From the NCBI RefSeq assembly GCF_001439685.1, contig NZ_JYLH01000006.1:186001-250000 (forward strand): 64,000 nucleotides of DNA, in the 5' to 3' direction. The DNA comes from Pseudomonas libanensis. GTDB taxonomy: Bacteria > Pseudomonadota > Gammaproteobacteria > Pseudomonadales > Pseudomonadaceae. How positions within the stretch are numbered: position 1 is the stretch's first letter; the number at the start of each line of letters is the position of its first letter. A program made the translations under genes and the position numbers. Shown one piece after another: positions 1 through 7,834 of the stretch. Under the pieces are notes generated by a model, which was not told where the DNA came from, did not search any database, and saw only the letters and a list, made by a program, of their open reading frames with translations.

Positions 1-34
1 CCTGTCCTTCGCCGACCTGATGCATTGATCGCAA

Positions 35-48
35 TTGATTGTCGTCAA
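35..48 (+). promoter_or_regulatory. Anr/Dnr (FNR-family) box upstream of ubiU
   Basis: TTGAT-TGTC-GTCAA fits the TTGAT-N4-ATCAA consensus with one change. Its centre is 41.5. A -10-like TAGACT at 70-75 would put transcription start near 83, the class II activation geometry (-41.5). This makes ubiUVT an anaerobically induced operon, consistent with its oxygen-independent role. Confidence 0.8.
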
Positions 49-148
49 GGCCATGGCTGCTGGTCTGGCTAGACTGGCAGCGCCTTTCTGATCGGTGCAC
101 TACCGATCCCGGGCGAGCGTCAAGACGCGTTTTTCATGAGGATTACCC

Positions 149-1144
149 ATGCAACTGGTTTGTCCGGCAGGGAATCTGCCTGCGCTTAAGGCGGCGGTGC
201 GCGAAGGCGCGGATGCCGTCTATGTCGGTTTTCGCGATGACACCAACGCCCGGCATTTTGCGGGCCTGAATATGGATGACAAGCAGTTCGACGCTGCGGT
301 CGCCCACATCCGCCAGCATCAACGCAAACTCTACGTCGCGGTGAATACCTATCCGCAACCCAAGGGCTGGGAACGCTGGCAGCGGGCAGTCGACCGGGCT
401 GCCGATTTCGGCGTGGACGCGCTGATCGCCGCCGATCCCGGGGTGCTCAACTATGCCAGCCAGCGGCACCCGCAACTGGCGTTGCACCTGTCGGTCCAGG
501 GCTCGGCCACCCACGCTGCGGCGCTGCAGTTTTACGCCCAGCGCTATGGTATCCGGCGTGCGGTGCTGCCACGGGTGCTGTCGTTGGCGCAGGTGCGCCA
601 GGTCGCCGCCACCAGCCCGGTGCCGATCGAAGTGTTTGGCTTTGGCAGCTTGTGCATCATGGCCGAGGGGCGTTGCCACCTGTCCTCCTACATCACCGGC
701 GAGTCGCCGAACCTGTGCGGTGTCTGTTCGCCGGCCAAGGCTGTGCGCTGGAGCGAAGACGCCCAAGGCTTGAGTGCGCGGCTCAGCGAAGTACTGATTG
801 ATCGTTATACCCCTGACGAGCCGGCCGGTTACCCAACGTTGTGCAAGGGCCGCTTCCTGGTCGACGGCAAACGCTTTCATGCACTGGAAGAGCCCACCAG
901 CCTCGACACCCTCGACCTGCTCCCTGAGCTGAGCGCCATCGGCGTCGAGGCGGTAAAAATCGAAGGCCGCCAACGCAGCCCGGCCTATGTCGAGCAAGTC
1001 ACCCGCGTCTGGCGGGCGGCACTCGATGCCCATCGCGGCTCACCGGGCAGTTTCCAGGTCAAGGCGCAATGGCGCCAGGTGCTGGCTGGTTTGTCCGAAG
1101 GCAGCCAGACCACCCTGGGTGCTTATCATCGATCGTGGCAATGA
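149..1144 (+). CDS. ubiU: UbiU, U32-peptidase-family subunit of O2-independent ubiquinone hydroxylation
   Basis: 331-residue U32-family protein. With UbiV it forms the Fe-S heterodimer needed to hydroxylate the ubiquinone ring without oxygen. Cys169, Cys176, Cys193 and Cys232 fall at the positions known to ligate the 4Fe-4S cluster in E. coli UbiU (GSLC, EGRC, CGVC, LCKG contexts). The start ATG follows GAGGATTACC. ubiV starts 10 bases after the stop, so the two are co-transcribed. An Anr-type box sits upstream. The only plausible confusion is with other U32 proteins (YegQ, RlhA), which are longer and lack ubiV/ubiT neighbours. Confidence 0.95.
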   Translation: MQLVCPAGNLPALKAAVREGADAVYVGFRDDTNARHFAGLNMDDKQFDAAVAHIRQHQRKLYVAVNTYPQPKGWERWQRAVDRAADFGVDALIAADPGVLNYASQRHPQLALHLSVQGSATHAAALQFYAQRYGIRRAVLPRVLSLAQVRQVAATSPVPIEVFGFGSLCIMAEGRCHLSSYITGESPNLCGVCSPAKAVRWSEDAQGLSARLSEVLIDRYTPDEPAGYPTLCKGRFLVDGKRFHALEEPTSLDTLDLLPELSAIGVEAVKIEGRQRSPAYVEQVTRVWRAALDAHRGSPGSFQVKAQWRQVLAGLSEGSQTTLGAYHRSWQ

Positions 1145-1154
1145 GGGACGAAAC

Positions 1155-2045
1155 ATGCAGCTCAGCCTTGGACCGGTCCTGTTTTATTGGGACAAAGAGC
1201 AACTCAGCAACTTTTACGCCGAGATGTCGGCCTTGCCCCTGGACGTGATTTATCTGGGGGAAACCGTGTGTTCGAAACGTCGGGCTTTTTCACTGGATCA
1301 ATGGCTGGGGCTGGGGCGCGAGTTGCAGGCCTGCAGCCAGGCGCAATTGGTGATCTCCAGCCTGACGCTGATCGAAGCCGCGTCCGAACTTTCCAGCCTG
1401 CGGCGGCTCTGCGACAACGGTCAGTTGCTGGTGGAAGCCAATGACATGGGCGCGGTGCAGTTTCTGGCTGAACGCAAGTTGCCGTTCGTGGGCGGCCCGG
1501 CGCTCAACCTGTACAACGGGCATGCGCTGGCGCAATTGCTCGACTGCGGCATGACCCGTTGGGTACCGCCGGTGGAATGTTCGGCGGCGTTGATCGGCGA
1601 TGTGATCGAGCAGGTTCGCGAGCTCGGCCGTGACGTGCCGCAAGTGGAGATCTTCGCCTATGGGCATTTGCCGTTGGCCTATTCCGCCCGCTGTTTTACC
1701 GCCCGCGCGGAAAATCGGCCGAAGGACGACTGCCAGTTCTGTTGCATCAACTACCCCGATGGTCTGGCGCTGGCCAGCCAGGAAGGGCAGCCGTTGTTCA
1801 CCCTTAACGGCATTCAAACGATGTCGGCGCAGGTGACCAATCTGCTGGCCGATTATTCCGGGTTGGTGGCCTGCGGGGCCGATCTGCTGCGCCTGAGTCC
1901 GCGAGCCCAGGGCATGAACGAGGTGATCGAGGCGTACCAGCGGGTTCGTCTGGGCCAGGCACCGCCGCTGTTCGTCGACGGTTGCAATGGCTACTGGCAT
2001 GGCCAGGCCGGCATGCTGCATGTTGAGGAGGTCGGCCTGTGTTGA
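1155..2045 (+). CDS. ubiV: UbiV, U32-family partner of UbiU
   Basis: 296-residue U32-family protein, the partner subunit of UbiU in anaerobic ubiquinone biosynthesis. Cys39, Cys180, Cys193 and Cys197 match the four cluster-binding cysteines of E. coli UbiV (ETVC, SARC, DDCQFCC). ATG at 1155 is preceded by GAGGGACGAA and gives the normal family length; the open frame extends further upstream inside ubiU but that part is not coding. The stop overlaps the ubiT start, implying translational coupling. Confidence 0.95.
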   Translation: MQLSLGPVLFYWDKEQLSNFYAEMSALPLDVIYLGETVCSKRRAFSLDQWLGLGRELQACSQAQLVISSLTLIEAASELSSLRRLCDNGQLLVEANDMGAVQFLAERKLPFVGGPALNLYNGHALAQLLDCGMTRWVPPVECSAALIGDVIEQVRELGRDVPQVEIFAYGHLPLAYSARCFTARAENRPKDDCQFCCINYPDGLALASQEGQPLFTLNGIQTMSAQVTNLLADYSGLVACGADLLRLSPRAQGMNEVIEAYQRVRLGQAPPLFVDGCNGYWHGQAGMLHVEEVGLC

Positions 2046-2509
2046 ACCGCAAAGCGTGGCTATTGAAAGGCGCTGATCGCTTACTGCCGCTGGTACGCCG
2101 GGTGCCCTTTGCGGTGCAGCGCCTGGCGCTGCAGCAGGCGCTGAATCGCTGCCTGGCCGAGCCATTGCGCGACGGTGAATTCGAAGTGCTGCGCGGGCGT
2201 TGGCTGTGCCTGCAAATTGCCGATCTGGGGTTGTCCTGGTACCTGACCCTGGGCCGCGAGGGCTTGCAAATTGGCCGTCAGGCCCAGGCTCACGTGACCA
2301 TCAGCGGCAATTGGCGAGAGTTCCTGCTCCTGGCCAGTCGCCAGGAAGATCCGGACACGCTGTTTTTTCGTCGGCGCCTGGTGATTCAGGGCGATACCGA
2401 GTTGGGGTTGGCGCTGAAAAACCTGATCGACAGCCTGGACCCCGACGTCTTGCCGGTCTGGTTGTGGCGTAATCTTGAGCGGGCGGGCAAGGGGCTGGCG
2501 GTGCAGTAG
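2039..2509 (+). CDS. ubiT: UbiT, SCP2-domain lipid-binding accessory factor
   Basis: 156-residue protein with one SCP2 (sterol carrier protein-like) domain covering about residues 35-135. UbiT is the anaerobic counterpart of UbiJ and is thought to bind ubiquinone intermediates. It starts with GTG overlapping the last codons of ubiV (7 bases), after a GAGGAGG Shine-Dalgarno in the ubiV end; TTG at 2042 is an alternative. Nothing downstream in the operon: the next 500 bases are repeats. Confidence 0.9.
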   Translation: MLNRKAWLLKGADRLLPLVRRVPFAVQRLALQQALNRCLAEPLRDGEFEVLRGRWLCLQIADLGLSWYLTLGREGLQIGRQAQAHVTISGNWREFLLLASRQEDPDTLFFRRRLVIQGDTELGLALKNLIDSLDPDVLPVWLWRNLERAGKGLAVQ

Positions 2510-3019
2510 TTGAATAGGTATCTACACAACGTTGGTACGCCGCTGCTCCCTGGCAGCTTATAGCTATCTAACTGATGCATCCAAATGTGGGAGGGGGCTT
2601 GCCCCCGAAGGCGGCCTGACAGCCGACCAGGGTCTTGGATCAGACCGAGTACATATCCATTATTTAGGTAACGGCCACTATTGGTTCCGCTTTTACAGCG
2701 GGTCACTTTGAAAAGCGCAAAGTAACCAAACGCTCTTGCCCCACCACTCGGCACCTCGCTCAGGCTCGGTGTGCCCGTAATCCGACAGGGATTTGGGGGG
2801 CCGCCGCCACGCGCCATCCATGGCGCGGGGCGGCTAAACCGGCATCCCTGCCGGTTTACCCCCCAAATCCCTGTCGAATTCCGGCCAGCGTGGTTTAACG
2901 GGGCGCCTAAGATCAAGATCAACAGCAGATCAAGATCAAGAGCGGCTCGCTGCGCATCGTGGTTACCGTCGCTGCCACACAGTGTGCGGGTATTGCGCAT
3001 TCATCGCAGCCAATTGCGC
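2510..3019. repeat. Repeat-filled gap: REP unit plus 350-bp structured repeat, copy A
   Basis: No gene is credible here. At 2514 a terminal motif TAGGTATCTACACAAC begins. A REP unit (TGTGGGAGGGGGCTTGCCCCCGA) lies near 2586-2609, and 2622-2971 is a 350-bp sequence repeated at 28986-29334. Inside it, CGACAGGGATTTGGGGGG (2783-2800) pairs perfectly with 2859-2876, enclosing two smaller hairpins. The terminal motif seen at the right end of the second copy is missing here. ORFs crossing the gap, for example the minus-strand frame ending at 2386, only read through the repeat. Confidence 0.85.
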
Positions 3020-3694
3020 CTATTGGAACGCAGCCAGATCCTTTTCGGCGAGGATGCTGATGTTGCGTCGTTGCATCTGGATCAATCCGCACTCGACCAG
3101 GCGATGCAAAATCCGCGAAAAGGTTTCCGGTTGAATCCCCAGCTTCGACGCCACCAGGCGTTTGGATACCTGCAAGACAATCTGCCCGGTAACCGGGTGG
3201 CGTTCCTGGAGCAGAAAACTGATCACCCGACGGCTCGCGCTCGCCATGGTCAAGGTGTCGATGTCCCGCAGGCGCAGGTGCAGATGGACGCTCATGCTCG
3301 CCAGGATAGCCAGGCAGACTTTCGGCTGGTCTTCCAGTGCCTTGCGATAATGGTGGCCCTCGATACTGACCAACACGCTGTCCTTGAGGGCGGTGCCGCT
3401 GACCGGGTAAAGCCGGGCCTGGCTGAAGAGCAGGGCTTCGGCGAAGGTCTGGCCGGGCTGAATGATTTCCACCAGGTTTTCCTGGCCTTCACCGTTGAGG
3501 CGGTAGAGTTTGATCTGGCCGCTGACCAGCAGGAAAAAGCGCTTGGCCGGATCGCCCTGGTGCATCAGCGTGGCGTGGCACGGCAGGCGCTTGAGCATGG
3601 CCAGGCCGCAGACTTGCTCGAAAACGTTCTCCGGCAATTGGCTGAACAGATGATGACGACGCAGCGTCAAGACGATGGAAGGGTGGGTCAGCAT
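3020..3694 (-). CDS. dnr: Dnr-type Crp/Fnr family regulator
   Basis: 224-residue cytoplasmic regulator with an N-terminal cyclic-nucleotide-type sensor domain (about 10-125), a long dimer helix, and a C-terminal winged HTH (about 150-215; VASKLGIQPETFSRILHRL). It lacks the four N-terminal cysteines of Anr/FNR, which fits the Dnr class that senses NO through haem. Length and the QPETFSR recognition helix agree with P. aeruginosa Dnr. It lies 85 bases downstream of narL on the same strand, with a NarL-type site in between, so it probably responds to nitrate and in turn activates denitrification genes at TTGAT-N4-ATCAA boxes. Confidence 0.88.
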   Translation of the reverse strand: MLTHPSIVLTLRRHHLFSQLPENVFEQVCGLAMLKRLPCHATLMHQGDPAKRFFLLVSGQIKLYRLNGEGQENLVEIIQPGQTFAEALLFSQARLYPVSGTALKDSVLVSIEGHHYRKALEDQPKVCLAILASMSVHLHLRLRDIDTLTMASASRRVISFLLQERHPVTGQIVLQVSKRLVASKLGIQPETFSRILHRLVECGLIQMQRRNISILAEKDLAAFQ

Positions 3695-3758
3695 GGCGTA
3701 CCTCCGCTGACGGTCATTGTAGAGCGCGCAGGGGGGTTGACCTATGCCTCTGCCGGCC

Positions 3759-3774
3759 TACCTCCAAGGAGGCA
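3759..3774. promoter_or_regulatory. NarL 7-2-7 site upstream of dnr
   Basis: TACCTCC-AA-GGAGGCA is an inverted pair of NarL-type heptamers (consensus TACYYMT) with 2-bp spacing, placed in the narL-dnr gap. It suggests nitrate-dependent control of dnr separate from read-through of narXL. Confidence 0.6.
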
Positions 3775-3778
3775 TGCC

Positions 3779-4426
3779 TCAGCCCGTAATGCGCAGATGC
3801 TCCATGGCCCACACCGCCGCTTCGACCCGTGAACGCAAGCCGAGTTTGTGCAGCAGGTTCTTGACGTGGACCTTGACCGTTCCTTCGGTGATGCCCAGCT
3901 TGTGTCCGATAACCTTGTTGCTGTAGCCGCTGGCGATGGTCTTCAACACCTGGCGTTCACGCTCGGTCAGTTCTACCACCGCTTGACGCGGCGGTGAGCG
4001 CAACGCCTGGGCCATGACCTGCGTCAGGCCAGGGCTGATGACCAATGCACCTTCGAGGGCATCGCGGATGTACTGGATCAGCAGCTCGGGTTCCATGTCC
4101 TTGAGCAGATAACCGTCGGCATCCAGGCGCAGCGCATCGCGAATGTCGTCTTCGGCATCCGACACGGTAAACAGCAGTACCTTGCCGGTGTAATGCATGG
4201 CCCGTAATCGGCGCAGGGTTTCAATGCCATTCATCTGCGGCATGTTGTTGTCGAGTAGTACCAGGTCCGGTTGGAGTGGCTCGATCAGGGTGAGTGCTTC
4301 TTCGCCATGGTTGGCTTCGCCGACGATCAGGAAATCATCTTCGAGTTCAAGCATCTGGCGAATGCCGCGACGCATCATGGGATGATCGTCTACCAGCAGG
4401 ATTCTATGGTGGGGGGACGGGGTCAT
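3779..4426 (-). CDS. narL: NarL nitrate/nitrite response regulator
   Basis: 215-residue response regulator: receiver domain (residues 8-125, phosphoacceptor Asp59 in LVLLDNNMP, Lys in LLKD) followed by a LuxR/FixJ-type HTH (about 150-212, with TERERQVLKTIASGYSNKVIG). It controls nitrate respiration by binding TACYYMT heptamers, three pairs of which are visible nearby. Its ATG overlaps the narX stop (ATGA), so the sensor and regulator are coupled. Confidence 0.95.
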   Translation of the reverse strand: MTPSPHHRILLVDDHPMMRRGIRQMLELEDDFLIVGEANHGEEALTLIEPLQPDLVLLDNNMPQMNGIETLRRLRAMHYTGKVLLFTVSDAEDDIRDALRLDADGYLLKDMEPELLIQYIRDALEGALVISPGLTQVMAQALRSPPRQAVVELTERERQVLKTIASGYSNKVIGHKLGITEGTVKVHVKNLLHKLGLRSRVEAAVWAMEHLRITG

Positions 4427-6225
4427 GCGACGCTACCTTCTGTTTGCCGTTCGAGAAACTCGGGATGAAACTCCAGTTGGACGCGAGTCCCTTGCGGCGT
4501 CCTGGAAAATATCTGCAACTGGCCGCGCAGGCTGCGCGCACGTTCATCCATGATGTTCAGGCCGTGGTGTTCGCGTTGGTCGACAGTGCCGCTGAAGCCG
4601 CGCCCGTCATCTTCGACCGAGAGCCTGACGGTTTCGCCGTCCTGGCGCAGTTGCAGCCAGACGTTTTGCGCGTGGGCATGGCGCAGACAGTTGGAAAGCG
4701 CCTCGCGGGTGATCTGCAGGATGTGGATTTGCTCGCTGGCGCAGAGCTGGAAGGCCAGCGCATCGACGTGCAGGTGGACCTTGAACTCGCCGCGACGGGA
4801 GAACTCCTCGGCGGTGTCCTTGAGCTCCTGCACCAGCCCCGCATCATTGATCTGCAAGCGAAAAGTGGTCAGCAGTTCGCGGAGCTGGCGGTAGGCATTG
4901 TTCAGGCCCTCGCGCAACTCAGCGGTGACGGTTTCCAGGGTTTCGACCGGCTCGCCGCGGCGCATCAGGGTCTGCATGCGGCTGACTTGCAGCTTCATGT
5001 AGGACAGGGCCTGCGCCAGTGAATCGTGCAATTCGCGGGCGATGATCGTGCGCTCTTCAAGTAGCAGCAGGCGATGGTCCTGTTCCCGTTGGCGTTTGAG
5101 CGAAAGAGAGGTGCCAATCAGGTTGGCGAGGGCCTGGATCAGTTGGGTTTCCCAGGCTTGCGCGGGGTGGCCGTCGACAAAGTGGGCCTTGAGCTCACCC
5201 AGTTCGCTGCCCTGGTTGCTGATGCTGAAGGTTTGCGGGCTGGTTTTGTGGTGTTTCTGGCACGTGGCGCAATCGCTGCTGGCGCAGACATCCCGACTGT
5301 TGGCGCCGTGCAGGGCGAGTAATTGCTGGGCCGGTGCCTGCAAGTGACCTTGCAGGCACAGCGACAGGCGCAAGCCGGGCAGGCGTTGCTGGAAGCGCCG
5401 GATCAACTCATCCAGCCCCTCGGCATTGGCCAGGCGCGTGGCCAGGCTTCGGCTGCTTTGATAGAGCAGTTCCAGCGCCGCGTTGGCTTGCTGCAGGTTC
5501 AAGGTCTTTTGCTGGACCTGGCTTTCGAGCGTGCGATGCGACTCCTCGATCGTCTCGGCCATGGCGTTGAAACTGGTGGCCAACTGGCCCAGTTCGTCAT
5601 GGGACTGATGGTTGACCCGCACCTGGAACTCGCCGCGACGAAAGCGCTGGGTGGCGGCCACCAACTCTTGCAGCGGCGAGACGACGCCATGCTGCAGTTC
5701 GTAGAGCCCGAGCAGCAAGACGATCAGCGTGGTGAACAAGGCCAGGCCTTGAATGACCTGTTGCCAACCTTGCTTTTGCTCGCTCTGGCGTTGCAGCAGG
5801 CTGACGAACTGGTTCAGTTGTTCAACGAAGGGCAGGGCCATTGCCTGAAAAGCACTTGCATCGCCACGTTGAAGTGCCGGGTGCAAATCATCCTTCCAGC
5901 GTTGCTGGATCTGCCCATAGCTGATTTGCAAATCGGTGGTCGGGCCATCTTCCAGCACCGCTTTGAGGGAATGGCTATTGAGGCGGGTTTGCAGGCTGTC
6001 GGTGATAGCAGCGATTTCTTCGCGGGGAGCGCCAGCGGCCAGTTTCCAGCTCAGGTGGTAAGTCTCCATGCGCACCGAGCCAGCGGTATTGATGGCGGCG
6101 GCATCGCCTTGGCTGAACCAGGCGATCAACCCGGCACTCAACGAACTGGCCAGGGCGAGGATGGCGATGAGGATCACCGCCAGCCCGGCGCGAGCGGGCA
6201 GGGAGCTGCGCAACCAGCGCATCAT
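4423..6225 (-). CDS. narX: NarX nitrate/nitrite sensor histidine kinase
   Basis: 600-residue inner-membrane kinase. TM1 is at about 13-37, then the nitrate-binding P-box (about 41-57, DAAAINTAGSVRMETY), a periplasmic helical region, TM2 at about 158-176, HAMP, a cysteine-containing central module (CASSDCATC), HisKA_3 with His400 in ARELHDSLAQ, and HATPase_c with DDGRGF. The frame opens TTG-ATG-ATG; I take the first ATG. Cognate regulator narL overlaps the 3' end. The kinase is divergent from narK1 across a 304-base control region. Confidence 0.95.
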   Translation of the reverse strand: MMRWLRSSLPARAGLAVILIAILALASSLSAGLIAWFSQGDAAAINTAGSVRMETYHLSWKLAAGAPREEIAAITDSLQTRLNSHSLKAVLEDGPTTDLQISYGQIQQRWKDDLHPALQRGDASAFQAMALPFVEQLNQFVSLLQRQSEQKQGWQQVIQGLALFTTLIVLLLGLYELQHGVVSPLQELVAATQRFRRGEFQVRVNHQSHDELGQLATSFNAMAETIEESHRTLESQVQQKTLNLQQANAALELLYQSSRSLATRLANAEGLDELIRRFQQRLPGLRLSLCLQGHLQAPAQQLLALHGANSRDVCASSDCATCQKHHKTSPQTFSISNQGSELGELKAHFVDGHPAQAWETQLIQALANLIGTSLSLKRQREQDHRLLLLEERTIIARELHDSLAQALSYMKLQVSRMQTLMRRGEPVETLETVTAELREGLNNAYRQLRELLTTFRLQINDAGLVQELKDTAEEFSRRGEFKVHLHVDALAFQLCASEQIHILQITREALSNCLRHAHAQNVWLQLRQDGETVRLSVEDDGRGFSGTVDQREHHGLNIMDERARSLRGQLQIFSRTPQGTRVQLEFHPEFLERQTEGSVA

Positions 6226-6403
6226 CAACGCTGATCCTGGGCACAGACACGAAAACTGAGCATACGGCGTCCCGGAACACGGTTTTGCATCCCGTCCCGG
6301 GTGCGCTACCTCTAAAGAGTTGCCGACCGCTCCCTGTCAGTAAAGGTGGGGCTGTAAAACCTTAAGAAGCTGATAAATAAAGGCTTTCCAGGTGTCCATG
6401 GAC

Positions 6404-6419
6404 TACCTCCTTAGAGGTA
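6404..6419. promoter_or_regulatory. NarL 7-2-7 site upstream of narK1
   Basis: TACCTCC-TT-AGAGGTA; the right arm read in reverse, TACCTCT, is a perfect TACYYMT heptamer. Its centre lies 53 bp before the Anr box centre, placing it near -94 of the predicted narK1 start, a usual position for NarL acting with an FNR-type activator. Confidence 0.7.
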
Positions 6420-6457
6420 GACAGGCTAAGCATAGGCCTATGCCCCGTTGGGCTTCG

Positions 6458-6471
6458 TTGACATGGGTCAA
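6458..6471. promoter_or_regulatory. Anr/Dnr box of the narK1 promoter
   Basis: TTGAC-ATGG-GTCAA is a symmetric FNR-family box centred at 6464.5. TAGTCT at 6494-6499 is a suitable -10, giving a start near 6506 and -41.5 geometry. The same TAGTCT follows the nrdD box at the same distance. Confidence 0.85.
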
Positions 6472-6529
6472 GTTTTTGCAGGGTTGGCGTCTCTAGTCTG
6501 CCGGCATGGCTAGCTGACTGGAGAACATT

Positions 6530-7834
6530 GTGACCCAACCCCGTGTACGACAAGGCTTGGTGCTTGGCATGAGCACACTGGCCTTCACCGTGTGTTTTAT
6601 GGTCTGGATGATGTTCGCCGTGCTCGGCGTGCCGATCAAGGAACTGCTCCAGCTCAACGAAACGCAATTTGGCCTGCTGGCCGCCACCCCGGTGTTGACC
6701 GGCTCACTGGCGCGTCTGCCCCTGGGCCTGCTGACCGACCGCTTTGGTGGGCGCAGCGTGTTCCTGGTGCTGATGCTGACCTGCGTCGCACCGTTGTACC
6801 TGATCAGCCACGCCACTGCTTACTGGCAGTTCCTGGTGCTGGGCTTGTTCGTCGGCCTGGCCGGCGGCTCGTTTTCGGTGGGGATTGCCTACGTCGCCAA
6901 ATGGTTCGACAAAGAGAACCAGGGCTTTGCGATGGGCATCTTCGGCGCCGGCAACGCGGGGGCTGCGGTGACCAAGTTCCTCGCGCCGGCCCTGATCGCC
7001 GCGGGTAGCTGGCAACTGGTGCCGAAAGTCTTTAGCGCCATCCTCTTTGTCACGGCGTTGCTGTTCTGGTTTCTCAGTGCAGAAAACAAGGACCATCGCA
7101 GTGCGACCGGCGCCAGTTTGCGTGAGCAATTGAGCGCCCTGAAGGACCCTGCGGTGTGGCGCTACTGCCAGTACTACTCGATCGTCTTCGGCGGCTATGT
7201 GGCCCTCGCATTATGGATGACCCAATACTACGTGCGCGAATACGGTTTCAGCCTGCAAAGCGCCGCGTTGCTGGCCGCCTGTTTCTCCCTGCCCGGCGGT
7301 GTATTGCGTGCCGTCGGCGGCTGGATGTCGGATCGCTGGGGCGCGCAAAGCGTGACCTGGTGGGTGTTGTGGGTCAGCTGGATCTGCCTGTTCCTGCTCT
7401 CGTACCCACAGACCCAGCTGCAAGTGCAGTCGATCAACGGCCCGGTCAGTTTCCACATCGGCCTCAACCCCACGCTGTTCACCGTGCTGCTGTTCGTCAT
7501 GGGCATCGCCTTCGCGTTCGGCAAGGCCTCGGTCTTCAAATACATCGCCAATGACTACCCGCACAACATGGGCGCGGTGTCCGGCATCGTCGGCCTCGCG
7601 GGCGGCCTGGGCGGCTTTGTGTTGCCGATCCTGTTCGGCGCCCTGGTGGACCTCACCGGCGTGCGCTCTTCCTGCTTCATGTTGATGTACGGCGTGGTCT
7701 GGGTCTCCCTCACCTGGATGTACTTCAGCGAAATACGCAAGCGCCCGCTGCTGGGCAAACAGCCGCCAGCGACGTCGTCCCCGTTTTCCAGCATTGCCCA
7801 AGGAGAAGAACATGTCCGTTCTGCAAAAGCCTGA
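6530..7834 (+). CDS. narK1: NarK1, nitrate/nitrite MFS transporter
   Basis: 434-residue major facilitator of the nitrate/nitrite porter family, with 12 predicted membrane helices from about residue 13 to 410. The GTG start is preceded by CTGGAGAAC and lies 24 bases after the predicted transcription start. By family knowledge, NarK1 is the proton-coupled nitrate importer that starts respiration. It is the first gene of the narK1K2GHJI operon and overlaps narK2 by 23 bases. Confidence 0.93.
   Translation: MTQPRVRQGLVLGMSTLAFTVCFMVWMMFAVLGVPIKELLQLNETQFGLLAATPVLTGSLARLPLGLLTDRFGGRSVFLVLMLTCVAPLYLISHATAYWQFLVLGLFVGLAGGSFSVGIAYVAKWFDKENQGFAMGIFGAGNAGAAVTKFLAPALIAAGSWQLVPKVFSAILFVTALLFWFLSAENKDHRSATGASLREQLSALKDPAVWRYCQYYSIVFGGYVALALWMTQYYVREYGFSLQSAALLAACFSLPGGVLRAVGGWMSDRWGAQSVTWWVLWVSWICLFLLSYPQTQLQVQSINGPVSFHIGLNPTLFTVLLFVMGIAFAFGKASVFKYIANDYPHNMGAVSGIVGLAGGLGGFVLPILFGALVDLTGVRSSCFMLMYGVVWVSLTWMYFSEIRKRPLLGKQPPATSSPFSSIAQGEEHVRSAKA

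Larger units (their letters stand above)
6226..6529. promoter_or_regulatory. narX / narK1 divergent control region
   Basis: A 304-base gap with no gene. It holds two NarL-type inverted heptamer pairs, 6307-6322 (TACCTCT-AA-AGAGTTG) and 6404-6419 (TACCTCC-TT-AGAGGTA), and an Anr/Dnr box at 6458-6471. The layout matches the nitrate- and oxygen-controlled narK1 promoter of Pseudomonas. Between 6330 and 6400 I see no further motif. Confidence 0.75.

Noticed and set aside
2386..3000. Minus-strand 204-codon frame across the repeat gap, and similar frames at 28981-29285
   Set aside because: They read through the 350-bp repeat (SLSEVPSGG and similar). Such peptides appear wherever the repeat occurs and have no start signals or codon pattern of a gene.
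2771..3832. 353-codon plus-strand frame over repeat and dnr
   Set aside because: Starts in the repeat and then runs antisense to dnr, whose HTH and sensor domain are clear.
4294..6234. Plus-strand frames opposite narX (242 and 303 codons)
   Set aside because: Shadows of narX; composition typical of antisense frames in GC-rich DNA.
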